Assembly: GCF_042242105.1 (NCBI RefSeq)
Contig: NC_092012.1
Coordinates: forward strand, 8,995,470 to 9,059,469
DNA length: 64,000 bases
Direction: 5' to 3'
From: Pempheris klunzingeri
Lineage: Eukaryota; Chordata; Actinopteri; Acropomatiformes; Pempheridae
The notes beneath the pieces were generated by a model that was given only the letters and a program-made list of their open reading frames with translations, was not told the origin of the DNA and did not search any database. Shown piece after piece: positions 12,601 through 27,610 of the stretch. A program made the position numbers and the translations under genes. Positions within the stretch are counted from its first letter, which is position 1, and every line of letters starts with the position of its first letter.

Positions 12601-15600
12601 CCCATCTGGATCAAATACATCAGTGTTTTTTTTTGTTTTTTTTGTGGCTATCCAGTTTTAATTCTGGCTAATTTTACTCATTGTAGTTTTAGTTGACTCT
12701 GATGCCCCGAGGTCATTTTAATTCAATCTGGAATCACATCTGGTGTTTCATGCAATCACAGATTTATACACTCAGCATCTGGATTATAAAGACCAGATAA
12801 TCAAAATGGTGCAGTGGAGCAGCGTCACTCTTTACAATAGATCTGATGATTTCTGAGCCCCCGTGGGGACGTAATATCATCCCAGTAGCAATAAAATTAA
12901 GAGGGAGAACATTTGAGCACACAAACGTGTGAAAGCGATTAGTAGCTGCTGTGTTTGAATCTAAAATGATACAATACCCCTTGAGGTGACTTTTGCTGTA
13001 TTGTGAGATTATGTGGCACATTCAAGATTACCACGAAACTGATGATATGCATGGGTAACGTCAAATTGTAAAACCCATGTGTGGTACTTTAGTAATCTTT
13101 TTAACTGTAGGATAAGGTGGTAACAGGTGGTAAATAAGCAGGTTGTGCGTGTGGTATATTTTAGTCTGGCCGAGCATCATGATAGTGATAAGTGCCATAC
13201 AGTGAGTGCTTGTAATCACAGTGCAGCACTGGTACATGACTCCTTAAACATTATCCACTCTGCTTAGTTTACGTTGAAATGAGCAGATTCCAGACAGCTG
13301 TGCATTTTCTGGTGCTACTCTGGACGAAGTTTACACAGCTTGCACATCATCACCAGCTGCAGACCAATTTGTGTGTGAATTTGAATTAATTTGGTCATAA
13401 TGAGGCAATTTCAGAATGAAAATAATCTAAGAGAAGAAAAAAAAAAAAAACAGTGAGATTCAATAATGTAAAAATAATGTAAGCTTTTGTATTTCATTTT
13501 GTATTAATCTCGCTGTTGTGATGTTGAGTACACATGAGGATGAAGGCTGATTGATCACTTGTTACGTTATTGATTGAATATACATAAGTGATTTTATCAT
13601 GACGGGGGAAACACATTGAGAGCTAATTAGGTTCATGTCATGTCAAGGGGGTTCTGCTTGCGTTTCCATGAAATAAAAACCTTACCTCTGCTCTACTGCA
13701 CTCTTGAGACGTTCATTCTCGGTCTTCAGCAGAGCAGCCTCCGGACCGACATGAGAGATTTTCTCATCATCTGTCCCATTAATGCTGGACGCCTGGTTGG
13801 ATGAGGGCGTCTCACGTCCAGATTCCTGGCAGGGGGACAGAGGGAGACTCGGCTCAGGGCAGGTTTTGATACAATCCAACCTCACCTGGAGCTTTCTGGT
13901 GGGTTAAAATCTGTCTCATAAATACTGCTCTGACTGAAGAAAGGGCCCTGGGTTTCTCCTCAGTGAAACACAGTAAACACCCAGGACACGTCAGCTGTGA
14001 CAGCGGAGGGGTGAGGAAAAACTGTTGCCAGTATTCATCATGTCATATGGCCCGGCAGCTTTGTGTGTCTCAGAGCTGAGTCTGATTCCTGCCATCTGGA
14101 GTCAACGCAGGCGGAGAGCAGGCCTGACAGCCGGTGACCAGGCAGTGGCTGCTGGATCTACCTTCAATCAATGCTGTTTTACTTACTAACAAAATTACTG
14201 CTTTGAGATAATTACTGTAGCACTGAGAGACATTTATCATTTTATTACTTTCACCCCCTTCCTTATCTTCTTAATTACTGCAGTGCCCTTCAAGTAGTAA
14301 CTAGCTTGAGATGACCTTTGACCTCTAATTGACAATGATTCATGCTGTTATATGAATCATTTCTGTTGTGTTGCAATATTCAACACAAGCTTCAGAAACA
14401 TCAGTATCTGAACCCAACTATGTGAAAACTTCATTATGCCTAAACACAGAATCTGTTCCCTTTGGCGCTTTTATGAGGGCAAGTGAGCTAAAAGGAAATG
14501 TTTTAATTTCTTATTTTCTCTGCGGTCTTGCTTGTCATCTGTCTGTGGAGGCCAACAGTGACTGTGGAGGAAAACCGCAGGGGTGTTCTGTGTGTTGTAC
14601 TGGATCAGAACCTCAGACAGCAGAGAGATAGAGTTTACCTGGGAGTGATTACTCAACGTCTCCACCTTCTCTTGAGATTTGTCCCTTGCTAGCTTGGCTG
14701 CTTCTTTTACTTCCTGGAACTTCTCAGCAAACTGAAAGTGAGGGAGAGCCGTGAAAGAGCTGTGATGATTAGTGACAATACAAGCTGAAATGTCTTATGC
14801 AGTGTGGCTCATGTTAAAATGTTTTGCGGGATCACGGAGCCAATTATATGCTGATAGTGAGGATTTAAGAATCAGATAAACCTATAAATCCTTTTCTAAT
14901 TGAGGTTTAATTATTAGCAAATTTATTATTTATTTGTTTATTTGATAGGGACAGAGCACGTTAATGAACATCAGTATGAAAATACAAGAATGCTAATTAT
15001 GGCACTCTCTGTAGTCCCTAGGCAGGTAACAAACACATTACACGTGACAATATTAAAAAAATAAGTATACAAACATCCAAGTACATAAACGACACAATGC
15101 ATGGTACAACACGTCAGTTTAAGAGTTTGTTTGTTTGAGATAAAAGTATGCACTGTTGAGTTTTAGCCACATGGATGCTTTTGTGACTTCTTTTGTGATG
15201 CTGCAGAAATGTTTCCTCTCACCTTGGCCAGCTGCTGCTCTGAGGAGAAGCCCAGTCCAAACACAGTGTTGGCCCTGCTGTCCGCCCACTGGCCAAACTT
15301 CTGCGATGTCTTGGTGAACGTCATGTTGGGTGTGATGGTACTGTTGATGATCACCTGTTCGGACGAAACATTTTAGGATTCATTTTATTGCCCTGTTGGA
15401 GATCATATTGGCAGTATCTGGTAATCTCCTAGCGTGGTCCCCAGGTTCATCTGACTGGCAGACTCCCTCAGAAAGATGCCTCCTGCTGGGTTTTGAAAGC
15501 TGTGTCTCTTGTTCATCCAAGACACATTAGAGAAGGAGCTCCAGCAGCTGCATTCACATGATGAATAGTCCCATTGACTTAACAAAGGACAATCCCCTAT

Positions 15601-18600
15601 TGTAGCTCCATTCATACCAGAGTAAATCTGTAATTCCCTGCCCATGTCTGTCACCATGCCCGCACTCACAAGTCTGATTACAATTCCAGTTTTTTTTTTG
15701 GATGATCCACTTCATAAACAGTTTGAGAGCTTCTCAACAATGCTGAGCAATTGTATACAAAGCAATCATTAATAGGTACCCAAAGAGTAATTATTGTCTG
15801 ACTCCATACAGGGAAACATATTCTCTACATTTAAAAGCAAATACAGTAAATATGAATTCATGTTGCGGGACAAATGTTCAGTCACTATGACATTTTTGCT
15901 GCAAGTCTCAATCACAATCTATCTTCAACCCACAACCAACCACTGACACACACACACACGAACAGAGAAGCACCATACATTACACCTCACTCAATTTATT
16001 ATGGTAAAGCATGATTTAAAGTGCTGCATATGCTTTTGACTTAGTTTTACTGTTCTGTTTTGTTCCAGGATTGCAAATAAAGATTAAGGTCCACAAAAAC
16101 AAACAAACACTGACACACACATCCAGAAACAGAAAAGCTCTATGCATTTGTGACCGCTGACCCACTAACATGTAAGTAGTCAAATTACATATCTGCTAGG
16201 CATTCACCTGTTGTAGCTGTGCAGTAAATCAGCTGCCAGAAAACATCTACTGCGGTCTAAAATTGTAACTAGTGCACAAGGCAGTGACAGGAGAAACCAA
16301 TAGACACTTAAAGCACTGTTTCAGCCTGACCAGACTGCACTGATTTGTGTGTGTTTACTGCGTGTAGATATAGATGTGACTATGTGAGCACCTCTAAGTG
16401 CATGTAGACACAAGCAGCTTTAATTTATTACTGTGCATGTACACAGACCCAATTTCACTGCCAAGTTATACGAGGACTTAAAAACAGCACATGCAAATTA
16501 CCCCAATAATTAAGAAACAATAGAAGACAGTTTAATCACAGAGCAGCCCTTGTTTCATAGCAACATGGCTCTGAACACAGGATTCGAGAATTCAAATTGT
16601 TGACAGACTCGTGTCCTTTTCTACGCCCCCACCGTCTCGCTCTCCCTCTCTTTCTCATTCTCTCCATCTTTTCAGTGGCTGAGGTGTTAAAACACTTAAT
16701 GCTGCATCATTACTGGACACAGGGATCCAAAAAGCAAAGACCGAGCTAAAAGAATGAGCGTATTAGGGCGCAATCAATACCCTCTTAGACGTTTGTGTCC
16801 CATTCAGAACAGTGCTAATGGAAGACATCACTGCGCATACACAAAAAAAGACCTTTATCAGTTTCAAAAGCTGGAGAGATTGCCGTTGCCTCTGATTCAG
16901 GCTGCATTCCCACATGTAGGGCTTATAAAGGAGAGTGGCAATTCACCGGGGTGCCACTCTCGATGATCACTCTTACAGAGGTTTCATCAAAACAAATGTT
17001 ACCCAATTTCCTCAGGACAGGAACCTGGGAAAGCCTGAAAAACACTTGCAAGTCTCATGTCAAGCAGCTGAGTGAATATTTAACAGTGCTCACCGCGCTG
17101 GCTCAAAGAGAGCTGTTAAGATAAGATGAAACTTAACTGATCATTGAGGAGAAACTGGGCCATTGCTTGCTACATACGCGGCCAACTGTTTTAACATTGG
17201 AACGCAATGTCAAGAAATATATGAATCAAAAACATGTTTCCTTTTAAAAAACTGACGTAGATTACCCCCAAACTCAAAACAGTCATCATGTTATCAGCCA
17301 ACTTCTCCTCAATTTTGTTTGCAAGGAACCCTGTCAGAGCTATAGAGATCATGTTCAGACCTTCTGCTTGAAGGTTTTCCTCCTCAAATTGACAACTTAC
17401 TTGTCAAATTCAACTTGACCTGAGGTAGTTAACTTTTAACTGTTAACTGTCCAACATTTTATGACCATTTTAAGTGAAATTGGTAAATAAGGCTGTATAA
17501 GCCTGTTTGTTAACAATCTATAGGCGGACAGGTAAAGCCACATTAAGTAACTGAATCTGCCACCTCTGTCTGCAGTATGCAACAGGATAAGGAAACCACA
17601 CACTGCAGACCTAAAGCCTGCATCAGTGCTCTGAACACCTGAAGTTCATTAAAAACACAGAGAAACTGTTTTGTACTATTTTAAAAAAAAAATCTCAATT
17701 AATTCAAGTTAATTGCGATGAAAACTAAAGAAGTTGTTTTACACGAGATTTGATCCATAAATGTCATTATTTGATTAACAGAAATCTGCAATTATTTTGA
17801 TTAAATCAAGTCATTTTTCAAGCAAAAATACCAAGCATCCTCTAGTTCCAGCTTCATTATCGCTAGGATTCGCCTCCTTTCTTTGTCTTATATGACCTCA
17901 AAGTGAAAATCTTTTGGTTTTGAACTGTTGACATTTTGTTGACCATACGATTAATTCAATAATCGCAAAAGTAAATCGACTTTATCATTTGACGTAATTG
18001 TGATTGTTTTTTGATATCACAGAGAGACAAAGAGGGAGAGAAAATATGGTGACACTAAATTCAACAATATGGCCCAGCCTTACACATAACAAATTATTGA
18101 TCCTGTATTATGGCTGAACACCTACAGAAACATGAGTATCTACAGAATCCCAACTAACAAGCTGCAAGTTAACATACAGCACTACCCGGCTCCGTGGGCC
18201 CTGTGACTGTATGCCGGCATGTATGAGTTCACGTGTCAGTGGGCAAGTGAGTGACAGTGGGGGGGTGTGACAGAGGGAGGGAGAGTAGAGTGACGCTGGC
18301 AGCTGTGCCGGTGGTGAACTGGGCTGCAGATCAAGTGGCACAGGAGGCGCAGAGCAGAGCTCGGCTGGCCAGCTGCCTGAGGGTCAGTGCGAAGCTCAGA
18401 GACAGCCAGGAGGTTATAGGAGAAGTCTTCCTCGGCTGATTATGTGTCTGCAGAGCGCACAGAATCTGCAGAGTCAGTAAGTTAGATGGGAGAAGAAGAA
18501 CATGGGAGAGTAGTGTATGGGAGGGAAAGATTTGTGATCACTTGTCAAGCATCAAATGCCAGAAGACTTTGTCATAGCTGAAAAAAGGGACACCAGCTAC

Positions 18601-19575
18601 ACAGACTGGTAACTTTTTGAAGATGATAAAAAATTTCAAGGTCTGCTATCAAAAGAGTCGAAATCCTAGGCTTGACTTGTGATACAACTCTAGATATTAT
18701 AAATGTTTTTTGTTTGGAAAACCTGAAATATGATGCTATATATAAATAATGGTGATTAATGGTGAGTGAGGATCGTCATGATGATGAAGAGGAGGGACTG
18801 GCAGTGGTGTTATTACTGAAACACAGCCAAAGAAAGACGAGATGATGGCCGCCGTGTCCTTTCACCGAAGCTGACAGCAAAATGGAAAACTGTGATTGCT
18901 CATCGAGCTGAGGTGTGATGTGGATGAAGAAATGTTAAATATTTTTTGTACGTCTGCCAACGCACTTTGATGTCCTCATTAAAGCACTACCATATATTAA
19001 GAGATGCAGAAACACGCTGTTCCCTGGTGGCTGTGATGCAGGTTTGGTTTTCGAAGGGAGGCGGGTTAACTTAGTTGGAGTCATGGGTGCTGTTTTCTAT
19101 ATTTTGCATCAACTTACATACTATGACTGCATTGGCCCTCATTCTTTCCATAATCATAGTAGTGGAAGCCTACAATAAAAGTTAGAAAGGATGTGTTACT
19201 CACAGAGCTGAGGGTTAGAGCATGCCTCTCCAGGCTGCACATAAGTGATCATGCATGCGTAATGTAAATCTGAATATAATAAAGACATTGACCTGACAGG
19301 AAGTTGGATCAACCAATCAGCTTGTTTATTGCACAGCACTCCACAAAGTGTTAAAATTTGGAGTGTGTGTGTGTGTCGGCTCCTCTGCAATCTATGGCTG
19401 GTCCAAACACCCTTTCCTGCATGATTCTAAAGAGACCTTCATGTGCATCTTCCACTAACAATAACTCAAGCTTGAGACTAGACAAGGAATGGGCAGTTTC
19501 AGTCACCATAAGCACAGCATTGAGTCTTGACAGTCAGCTGAAGCGCAGCATCCTTTTCATTGGAAGAGGTAATCA

Positions 19576-19612
<37 letters not shown>

Positions 19613-22600
19613 CGCCTGCAATGGTTGACATTCACTTTTTTTAATCATTTGTTGTCCCTGATTGTTTTTCTAACAAAATGGTCTGCGATATGCAAAGCTC
19701 TTTACAACACAGATGTTGGAGACTCACACTAGCTCATATTAGCTTTGTTGTGACCACCATAATCCTAATGGACGACTGTTTCGGGATCAGTATCAACCGA
19801 GTACATTTTCTCATCACAATGGCTGGCTATGCAGTAAAGTGCCAAATCTGGATTGATTTTAGTGATTCACCAAAAATCAAACTCTAAAAGTGTGTAGTGC
19901 AAATATACAATTCTGAATTGTAGGCTGAACATGTCCCCTCCTTCCCCAGTGGAACTGATGCTTTCTCTTGGTGGAAAGCAAACTTTATGACACACAGGTG
20001 GAGAAACTTCATGGTGTACGTGGGTTGCAGTCAATTTTATAGGGAAGCAAGGTGATGACAACACAGAGAACAGGCTGTCTGTTGTAATACTGGCATATAC
20101 ATTAAACTAGCTACAAACTGAACATCTGGCTAACCCACCTGCCACAAACACATTTAACAAGCTCACTTAGAGGAATTTCATTCTTATTCTTGGCTGAAAC
20201 ATGTCTCTTAGCTCACCAGCCCTCAGAATATGAGCCAAAATGTTAATTTTAGACACTGGCTGGGAGGGCGGTAGTAAGAAATAGGCAGGAAAAAGAAAAA
20301 ATAGCTATTTAAACTTATGGTGGGATGTAAGATAGAAAATATAATGCAAAAAAAACATAAATATTCAAAACTGCTGAAAGTTTTTTTTTTTTGTTTTTTT
20401 TTTTACAAGTTAGCTGGGAACGTTATCACACTTGGAATAATTCATAAAGTACGGGACGAAAAGTCTTCACTGTGTTGTCATAGCGCTCGGTACATTGCTG
20501 TATGAGATGCACAATTCAGGATGAGCGAGAGTCAAAAGTGCTGATATGCTCCTCTACTTGCCATATCATCATCAACGAGATGCCCGGCCATCATGGTTAG
20601 ATGAATATAAGCTGACGGTCTGTCGTAGCTAGTGTGTGCAGCGGCACAGACTATTCCTCTAGACAGACCTGTCTCCCTTGCAGCTAGTGTACAAACTAGA
20701 TACTATATTTAACATTTATTGGACATGACTCAACATTTCCTCGCTTTCGGTTACTTTGCTCCTACCGGCATCACTTTGACTTATTTAAATTAACTAGATA
20801 AAGGGATAAAATTGAAATCAGCAGGAGTCATCTCTATTCAGATTGAGATAATGTCATATTTCATAAATGGTTATCGTCGTAGCTCACATGTAGCTGCTGC
20901 TTACACGCATTTTATGACACGTACTGTTCTGTTTCTCAAGGTTACAGGAGAGTGGAGAGACAAGAGGACAGGGAGGATGACAGGAGTGGGAGAGCAAAGG
21001 GAGGACTCCTGGCTTCCTGGATAGACGAGAGATACAGACATACAAATGCAGCTAGCCAGAAATAAAGTAGATTTCAAATCTCTTTGTCACAAAGAAAACA
21101 GATTGTTTTTAAAAAAAAAGGACTTGAAAGATAAAACAAGCAAATAGTATTATTACATTGCTGTGGCTCGAGAAGTGCTGCTTGATGACATAACAGATTA
21201 GATTCTTGCCTCTCTGGTTTCTAGCTGTGGGAAGAGAGCTATTTTGAAGTTAACAGAGCTTGACTCAACAATGATATGCAGGAATCTAGAGAAACCATGC
21301 ATTTTAAATTAATGATGACTTCAATTGTACTGAAATTGTGTTCCTAATCTAAAAATCGTGACAGAAGCTCTTTATATTTGAGCCAGACGGTCAAAACATA
21401 TTGAAACCTACCAGGTGGATTTTCAAATCCCCACACACAAACAAATAAATGCAGAGCACACATGAGATTTTAGTTGTCACTGTAAGGAAGAGCTTCTCTG
21501 CCTCTTCGCAGTAGCAGAAAATGCTTGCAATGCAAAAACTCTACATTCAGATATGCCTATGTTGAGTCCCTGTGAGACCCACCCTTCAGCTGTTATGTTG
21601 GTAATCCTAACCATGAACTCTACAGGCCCTGCACCCAGACAGAGAAGTGCACAGTGAGAAAGGATCAACTCTGAGGACATAAACGCATCCAAACAACTGT
21701 CAAACCGTTGGGCTTCTGAAGTGGCTCTGCAGGTAATCTGTGTGATTTAAGATTGTGCGAAAGGTGATTGCCTGACAGTGTCAGCAGAGGGATACCGCTG
21801 TCATAACTCTCCTCCCGCTTTCACAGATATAAGACTCTGATCGCCATGGAAACACAATCCACTCTTTCAGTTAGAGGAGGAAGAAAGTGTGAATATGCTC
21901 GTATGGTGCCGATTATCGCATGCCTGATTAGATCTCAACATCATGCTCGGGTGATGACAAATCAAAATCATTTTGGAAAATGAGTTGGTTGTTCTGAGGC
22001 CACTGAGGATGTTCACATATATGCTCTTTAACCAGGTAACTTCTTGTTCATCAGCAACCGCAGGTGAAACCAAATTCTAAATAAAAAACATCAAGTCAGG
22101 TCAAAAATCAGTGCAGAGGGATTTGACAAGCCGATCCAGTGGGACCACTATTTAAAAGCGTTTACAGTCCTATAGTATGAACTACAGTCGGCTGTTTGAT
22201 GAGGACAGTAAATTACAGATAAGTAATTTTAATTGCTCAACAGGTACGCAGCTCTTGGCTGCTCTTGGTAATTTGTTAGAGGGTATGTTTGCTGATGTTC
22301 AGACTTTGATTTCAGCTTTCATATTACTGTTCTGTCTCCTGCTGAACTATTCACACATATTCATAAGCCTTTCATTAACTCATATTACTGGAGGCTGTGT
22401 TTAGCTGCAGCAGAGTAAATCACAGCTAAAGTGAGGCTTTGTGAGCAGAAACACGAGTATATGCAGACAATCATAGTATATATAGTTTTCTTGTTTTTCA
22501 GGTTGTGTCGACACTAATTTTCCTGCATGGAAACAACATTTATTTTATAAACATAACAATCAAGGCTGAGTGATAATTATTATTTTTCAGCAATTTGTGG

Positions 22601-25600
22601 CCAAATTGTGTCATGGTGGTTTATGTCATTATGGTCCAGCAAAGTTCTGTCCAAATTTGCACTCAAAAGATCAGTTGATTAATCAAATATAATACTGATA
22701 TATGATACTGATTCCAATCATATCACCTAGCTTTGGTTTAAATATTCCCTCTCCAATGTTTAAAGGGACAACAGGCAGCCATAGATGACTTTCGTCATCA
22801 CAAAAATATCAAACGCTCCAATGTTTGGGTTGATGCTGATCAACAGGAGCTGCACATGTAACATTAACACGCTTCAAAATTCCTTTTTGCTCAATTCTGG
22901 CTTTGAGTGCTCTTCCTTGTCTCAACTTTCTCTCCTGAGAGCAGTTCAGTGTTTCCCATTATCTAGGATATGATTACACTCACACACACTGAGACACACG
23001 GTATGCACATACATACACACACACAAACACACCTTGGATCCATCCACGCTGATGATGCGGTAGCTGTTACGTGTGCTGTCGTAGAAATAAGAGACGGTGA
23101 CAGCCTGCTTGCTGGCAGGGACCCAGTTCTTCTTGGTGGTTGGGTCGATTTGGAAGACGTGGGCCCTGGTGGTGTAGATCGGCTGCTCCCTGGAGAGCAG
23201 AGGACAGACAGGAGGGACAATATGAGAGGAGGATCGATGCAGATGAGACAAACAATATGTAACCAAACATCGAGACAATATCCACTCATCAACAAGCAGC
23301 ATTTCACACACAGTTGCAGTGTGTACGAGTTCTTCGCATCTTTCCATCACATCATGCCTGCAGAGCCACTGTGCTGCATCTTCAGAGAGTCCTGAGAGTC
23401 TCAGCACGGATGGGCGAGTGATAATGTAACACAAACTCTGAATCCTGACAGCAACCCAAAGCCATTATCACATCAACACCCCCTCCCTCCTCTTTGGTGA
23501 CAGTAACACATACCTAGGTGTCTGTGTGAGACTGTGCGCTTGTATGTATGCATGTGTGTGTGTGTGTGTGTGTGTGTACTCCCATCCATTGTCTAATGGA
23601 TGATTTCCCCTGTGCAGCAAATACATTCAAGACAATTATCTACTTGTGGTAACACAGTCAAACAAGCTGAGTAGAAGGCAACACCTACACAGCTTGCAGT
23701 ATGTTGTTTGCAATGCAGGGAATCAAAACCTCTAAAAACCATTCCAAATAAGAGTTAATTCCTGTAAACACACTTTCACCTAAAAGGACCTTTGAAGGGC
23801 TTCAAAAATGACTTTTCTCAAGACACACAGTTTAACAAGTCAAAAAAAAAAAAATCATCGTCTCCAGTTTTCAGTAAAGAAAGATAGGGAGATGACATCA
23901 CTCTTACTCAAGAGGAAAACAAACAACTATCTTAGTAAAGTCTGTCAGACAGTCTGTGGTATGTGGATGCCGATATGTGGTCAAAGATTAAGTTCAAGTT
24001 AAAAATATTTATTTTATTACATAACTCAGAGAAAACAATACGCTTGGTAACACACAGTCGCTCAGAAAGATGGGCCTGGCCATAATCATGTCCATATCAT
24101 AAGTGATGCCTTATTATCATGGTATCAATATCATCCAGTCTGACTAGAGAGAATTACTTGACATTGCCCCTCTTTTTAGAAACTGAGCAAACGTTTTTTT
24201 TTTTTTTTCCTAACAGAAAAGTTTGTTCAGAACAACTTTTAGCTATTTCAGAAGTGTGTTATATGTCTTTTCCTTTGGCTGATACTGACTGTATCACTTG
24301 CTCAGGGGTGAAAGACTGTGGTGACTTCACAGGAGCATTTCATCTGAAGTTAGACCATGACATTTATAGTCAGCAGTTACCAAGTTCCAACACCAACATA
24401 GTACAGAGTGATATGAGTATTATGAGGAGTGAAGGCATCTAAAAAGCTATTAATGTTAATGGCAAAATAATGTTTTCAGTGAAAACCCTGAAATTAAATC
24501 TGTAATAAAAACAATGGTGGATCACGTTTATAAAGCAAACTCACAACTGTATTGGGAAACATTATGTTAAAATGACTTCCACCATTCTTGGGGAAAATGA
24601 GCAAGTGAAAACACTGCTGAGCTTCTCTGTGTCATGTCAGTGAATTGGCAATTTTAGCCAGTGTTCGCATTACTCAGGTTGGTTTTTGTCCTTTCTAGTG
24701 GTACTGCTATGTCTGGTCATTTGATCTCATCCAAACAGAGTCCCCTATACAATGTATTTAGCTTTAACTTTACATTTCTAAGTAAGCTGCATAGGCACAT
24801 ATGTGTATTTTACCTAAATCTGAAATGGAATTGGCAATCAAAACCCAACTCAACAATGATTGTGATGAGGAAAAGTTCAAAATCATGTCATCTGTCTTTG
24901 AGAGGGTGAAGTAATCTGCCTCCCAGCAATGAACAGCTCGCTGCCCGTATGATTCAGAGGAGCATCAACATGGGGATGAAGGAACAGGATCAGACCGCCT
25001 GTTAAACTTGAATGACTGCAGACTGAAAAAATACAGTGGAAATGTTCCTCCGCTTTCTGACATACACAAACACACGTCTCTCTCTCTCTCTCTCTCTCTG
25101 GACACTGTGATTAGATTCTCTCTCTGTGACACTCATACACACACACACACAGTTGCACAAATACTCTAGCCCAACTTGTATGTAGAAAGCTGAAAGCTGT
25201 TGTTAAACATGCTCAGAAAACCCTCTTCTCGTATCTTTTTTTCCCCAGTTTAAAAGCATCAAACTGTACATGTATACTACACACTTACTTCAGCTGGTCC
25301 ATGATACATGTTTTCATTAAAGACACTTTCTTACCGTTAAAAATGTTTAAAAAGACAAAACTCGTACTTTTCTGCACCATGTTGTCACATCCAAGAAAGC
25401 CTGCAGCTCGTGGTAAAAATAACCACACCTGTATGCAGTACACTCATGTTCTCACTGCCATGCAAATGATACAGACACTGACAGAACACCACTGCTGAAA
25501 GTGAAAAACCAGTTGCACTTTTCGTTAATGGTTGTGCTTTACACTGGACCCAGCAGGCTTAAATTGTCCATGGGAAGTACTCATTTCAAAAAAGGTGAGT

Positions 25601-27566
25601 GCAAGTGGCTGTGGTGCTCCTCTATAAAGTTCCAAGAGTGAGGAATAATTAATTGGAGTGGCTGGATGAGAGGGAGCAGAGGACACGGCAAGAACCCAAT
25701 GGATGAGAGGGAGCAGAGGACACGGCAAGAACCCAATGGATGAGAGGGAGCAGAGGACACGGCAAGAACCCAATGACGGATGTGGATGAAGAATATGGCG
25801 GAGACAGATGGAAGTATTTATCTTGCTGGAAATCAAAATGTGAAGTGAATGTGTCTTTCAGACAAAGCAAAGTTTACTTGGCACTCACTGCTCGGTATAG
25901 GACTCGTCTTTATGGCCTATTTGGAAAACTTGATATGCTGCCTCTGTGCTCCTGTCTTCTCATCAATGCAATGAAACATTTTATCTTTTGCATATCCAGA
26001 CACTCCGGCCTCATGTTTTTTGTTTTTTTTTTGTTGAAAAATGATTGATTTGATTTGATGGGTCCAAGTGCAAGGTCATACCGACAAGTGTCACAGTGAA
26101 AAGCATCCTCACACATTATGTAAGCAGCACTGGAGGCTTCCTGATGCACTGGCTACATGCACTGCTTATTGCTTATCGAACAATAAGTAAACGTGCTTGT
26201 GGAGTTTTCTAAAGCAAACAAAAGTTTACATTCTGCGTTTCTCACTAATATGCACTGCATGCATCCTTGAAGTCTAACAAGCGTGTTCAGTGCATTTCCG
26301 TTTTAACACTTGCATTTTTTAACAATTTTATATTATGTGTCATTAACGTCCATGTTTGCTTACTGGCAGTCTTCATCCTTGGTGACATTGATGGCAGTGC
26401 TGATCGATGGCATGTGTATGACGATTAACATGTGCACAGAATTAGAAGATGCAACACAGCTAATATGATCACTTTCTTCATTTTGGACTCACCCCTCTAA
26501 GTTCCCTCATAAGTCAGCACTGCCAAGATGGTTTGCAATTGGTTAAAAGTTAAACTTCAAAAAGCAAAGTATTTAGCTCTGACCGCAGCCGATTCAATTG
26601 AAATTAACTGATTTTGGTCAAACATTTGCCAATTGTAAATGCCAATATGAACAGCCCGTATGGCTGATGGTTCTGCTAGACAGGCGTGTTTGTCTTCAAC
26701 AAGCTGTAAAGTGTCACAGACTTTCTAAATTTTCACTTCTAATTAATTTGTTCAATTTGGCAGGTTCAATCTTTCAGGTCTATCATGATCTTTCCACTTG
26801 GTAACAAACATGCTCCCTGGAGAGAACTTTTCCAGCAGACTTCCAACAACATCAGTTTTGTGGCGTAAACCTTGTGAAATCCTGATACTTTATAGTAGTT
26901 TTTTCTTCCCCCTTCTCTTCTTGTTCTGCCATTTACCTTCATGACATTAAGGGCTTCAACAAAATGTGTGAAGGGAGCACCAGGGTGCTGAGCTGGATGC
27001 AGCGGCACAGCCACACTTTGCTTGGCGCAGCAGGAAAAACATTCATGCACAGTAAAAATCATCACAAATATTGCATTTTTTTTGGAGCACAGGGATGTGC
27101 TTAGAAGAATAAACCTAAAAACCAAATTGTCTGAGGGTATGTTATGTTACAAATTCATTGAAATTCTTCCAAACAAATGGCTGTTAAAGCTGGCAGAAAC
27201 ATAAACACATCTGCTCCTGAATGGCAAGGCTAGAGGTTACATTAACGGGGTACAGATGGTGCCATTGTTGTTGTAATGCAGTACAGCAACTTGCAAAAGT
27301 AAGTTGTCAAGAGGACATTCAGTTCAGCATTATTTTAATGCACTCTGAGGTACCGTTGAAAATAATGTCAGACAGGCAGGCAGGCAGGGAGGCAGCAAAA
27401 ATTCATGAGCTAATAAAGCTTTTACTTCCATTGGGATTATGGTTCTCACAGAAATGAAAGCCTAATAAATTCACTGTCCCCTTTAAGCCTAATCTCTGTC
27501 TTCATCTGCTTTGGGAACAACAAAACCCATTATACAGATCACTGTTGTCACTTTACATACACACAC

Positions 27567-27610
<44 letters not shown>

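Larger units (their letters stand above)
15355..23032 (-). other. homer2: homer2 intron 2 (7.7 kb)
   Basis: No coding exon. It contains a family B repeat piece (17.83-17.98 kb), an (ATCT)n microsatellite (19577-19612), and several short CA and A/T runs. ORFs up to 124 aa here resemble no protein. Confidence 0.8.

Noticed and set aside
22946-23434. A 162-codon minus-strand frame that could be read as a single gene
   Set aside because: Only 23189-23033 is real coding sequence (the homer2 EVH1 exon), bounded by good splice sites. The rest is intron carried along by the open frame.
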